Source: an uncultured Coriobacteriaceae bacterium
GTDB taxonomy: Bacteria > Actinomycetota > Coriobacteriia > Coriobacteriales > UMGS124
Length of the DNA: 6,768 nt
Reading direction: 5' to 3'
Assembly (NCBI GenBank): GCA_900555105.1
Contig: USJP01000092.1
Location: 1 to 6,768, forward strand
Shown: positions 5,740 to 6,768 of the stretch, piece by piece
Position numbering within the stretch: position 1 is the stretch's first letter
Layout of the letters: each line of letters begins with the position of its first letter
Notes under the pieces: model-generated
What the model was told of the DNA's origin: nothing
The model's input: only the letters and a program-made list of their open reading frames with translations
Databases searched by the model: none
Position numbers and translations under genes: made by a program

Positions 5740-5923
5740 ACTCAATTTCTTTGTGATATTACTTAACAAGCAATGCCTTTAATTTAACGCTCACGTCATC
5801 ATCTGCAAGGCTTAGGCGCATGCGATATGCATCCTCTCTGTGAGACCAACGTTGGCATAAGATTTGCAGCGGTGCTGACAAGGAGCGCGTCCGACGTGGC
5901 CGGCCGCTCAGGGCGAACGCCCA

Positions 5924-5949
5924 CCTTGCTTGGCGGCGCAAGGCTTTTT
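5924..5949 (+). terminator. Intrinsic terminator with no gene before it
   Basis: CCTTGC (5924-5929) pairs with GCAAGG (5938-5943) around an 8 base loop, and CTTTTT follows (T5 at 5945-5949). A compact GGGC-GAAC-GCCC hairpin lies just upstream (about 5910-5921). No plus-strand gene ends nearby, because the neighbouring HipA gene runs the other way. Confidence 0.6.
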
Positions 5950-6275
5950 GGACCCCGTGACTACTCCGAAACTCGATTTGCCGCCAGTGCGACCCCAGAG
6001 GAACGATGAACAGGTCCCCCGGCGGCCTCTCCGTGGCCAGTTTTCGGCGCCGGCGCGGGCGGGATTACAGTTGGAGACTACTTGTCCATCGCCTTCTAGA
6101 CTTTCTGCCCGCGCGGCAAGGATGACCACGCGAACAGGAGAAAGAGACGTCTAACGAAGAAGTCAGACACCGTGAGATTCTCCGCCGGCTTAAGTCCCAG
6201 GGCCCTCGAGCACCCGCCCGCTTCCAAGACGGCACGACGCCATGCCGGCCCCATCACGGTCGGCGATACCGAAGG

Positions 6276-6284
6276 TGGTAGAAT
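6276..6284 (+). promoter_or_regulatory. Extended -10 promoter for the DUF4268-like gene
   Basis: TGGTAGAAT matches an extended -10 (TGn then TAGAAT). No convincing -35 is present. Transcription from here would leave a leader of about 150 bases before ATG 6443. The leader holds a small CCCTTTGGGG hairpin but no riboswitch that I recognise. Confidence 0.4.
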
Positions 6285-6442
6285 GTGCAGGCATGACCCC
6301 CAATTGTGGCAGGAGGCATTCCGAACCACTGGCAGCATCCCTTTGGGGTAAAAACAGGAGACTCCCCCGCAATCAAGCCCACGTCATGTCCTCCGACTCT
6401 CCGGGCAAGCGGCCGCATGACGGATAGTTTGATTGGAGCGCA

Positions 6443-6768
6443 ATGAAACCCAACCTCGACACGCTCAAGAAGGTCGAGCTACGCAAGGCGTGGCCCCATG
6501 AGGCGCTCGACTTCACCAAGTGGCTCTCGGAGGAGCCCAACCTCGCATTGCTGGGTTCCGAGATCGGCATCGAGCTCGAGCTCATAGAGACCGAATCGTC
6601 CGTGGGCTCGTTCAACGTGGACATCTACGCACAGGAAGCCGGGACCGGACGCAAGGTGATCATAGAGAACCAGCTCGGGGGCACTGACCACGACCACCTG
6701 GGCAAGGTAATCACCTACGCCGCTGGCAAGGGTGCCGAGGTGGTGGTGTGGGTGGTGGCCCGCGCCCG
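6443..6768 (+). CDS. DUF4268-like PD-(D/E)XK nuclease-fold protein, 3' partial
   Basis: The first 108 codons are visible from ATG 6443, with GGAG at 6435-6438. The reading LRKAWPHEALDFTKWLSEE (13-31), then GSFNVDIYA (55-63), VIIENQLGGTDHDHLGKVIT (72-91) and YAAGKGAEVVVWVVAR fits the N-terminal nuclease-like part of DUF4268-type proteins. In PD-(D/E)XK terms Glu20 lies in the first helix, Asp60 is the metal ligand, and Glu75-Asn-Gln77 takes the place of the (D/E)XK triplet, with Gln for the usual Lys. The family is often met near restriction and other defence genes; its activity is poorly described. The C-terminal part lies outside the window. Codon use is like that of the intact genes, so it appears functional as far as can be seen. 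Confidence 0.75.
   Translation, partial: MKPNLDTLKKVELRKAWPHEALDFTKWLSEEPNLALLGSEIGIELELIETESSVGSFNVDIYAQEAGTGRKVIIENQLGGTDHDHLGKVITYAAGKGAEVVVWVVARA

Larger units (their letters stand above)
5770..6442. other. Long stretch without a convincing gene
   Basis: About 670 bases between the divergent HTH-HipA gene and the last gene hold only short, unlikely frames on both strands. On the minus strand the short tail MRLSLADDDVSVKLKALLVK, ending at 5759, could be a leftover protein end but has no identified family. The plus strand has an intrinsic terminator at 5924-5949 and an extended -10 at 6276-6284. The remainder (5950-6270) shows no clear coding bias, tRNA fold or repeat array. It may be decayed DNA or carry a small RNA. 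Confidence 0.4.

Noticed and set aside
5930..6154. Short frames on both strands (plus 5930-6154, minus 5908-6129) in the gene-poor stretch
   Set aside because: They overlap each other, lack ribosome binding sites, and show no recognisable family or consistent codon bias.
6290..6442. Possible riboswitch in the leader of the last gene
   Set aside because: Some words recall a cobalamin box, but the conserved core arrangement is absent and only a small hairpin is visible.
1..6768. CRISPR array, tRNA or rRNA genes, complete insertion sequence
   Set aside because: No regularly spaced repeats, cloverleaf sequences, rRNA motifs or transposase-like proteins were found on either strand by eye.

Overview
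This window looks like chromosomal DNA from a high-GC anaerobic actinobacterium of the Coriobacteriia, probably Eggerthellaceae. That is an inference from the long codon-biased reading frames, the fumarate-reductase-like FAD/FMN flavoproteins, and the remains of LuxR-type regulators lying beside them, a combination typical of those gut bacteria. No rRNA, tRNA, CRISPR array or intact insertion sequence was seen.

Region 1 (1-2170): the 3' part of a large FAD-dependent reductase with a C-terminal FMN-binding domain, then a spacer and a strong hairpin terminator. Region 2 (2260-3390): a gene graveyard. An intact RelB/DinJ-type antitoxin is followed at once by what reads as its YafQ-like toxin, broken by an in-frame TGA and a frameshift. 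Next come a short possible reductase tail with a T6 terminator, the C-terminal helix-turn-helix of a LuxR regulator on the minus strand, and, starting almost at the LuxR break, the C-terminal scraps of another FAD/FMN reductase on the plus strand. The last two look like the ends of a divergent regulator/reductase pair whose middle has been deleted. Region 3 (3390-5770): two toxin-antitoxin-like modules facing each other tail to tail. One is an intact DUF1778 (TacA-like) antitoxin and GNAT (TacT-like) toxin operon with a clear promoter and an overlapping palindrome. The other is a single minus-strand protein that joins an N-terminal helix-turn-helix to a HipA-like kinase, with a perfect 9+9 bp inverted repeat at its promoter and start codon. 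Region 4 (5770-6442): about 670 bases without a convincing gene, holding a plus-strand intrinsic terminator with no known gene in front of it and an extended -10 promoter. Region 5 (6443-end): the start of a DUF4268-like protein with a PD-(D/E)XK-type nuclease core.

Taken together, decaying reductase/regulator genes border a cluster of toxin-antitoxin and possible defence genes, as expected at an insertion and deletion hotspot. The most unusual items are the one-piece HTH-HipA kinase with its own operator-like repeat, the lone antitoxin beside its dead toxin, and the deletion scar between LuxR and reductase fragments.
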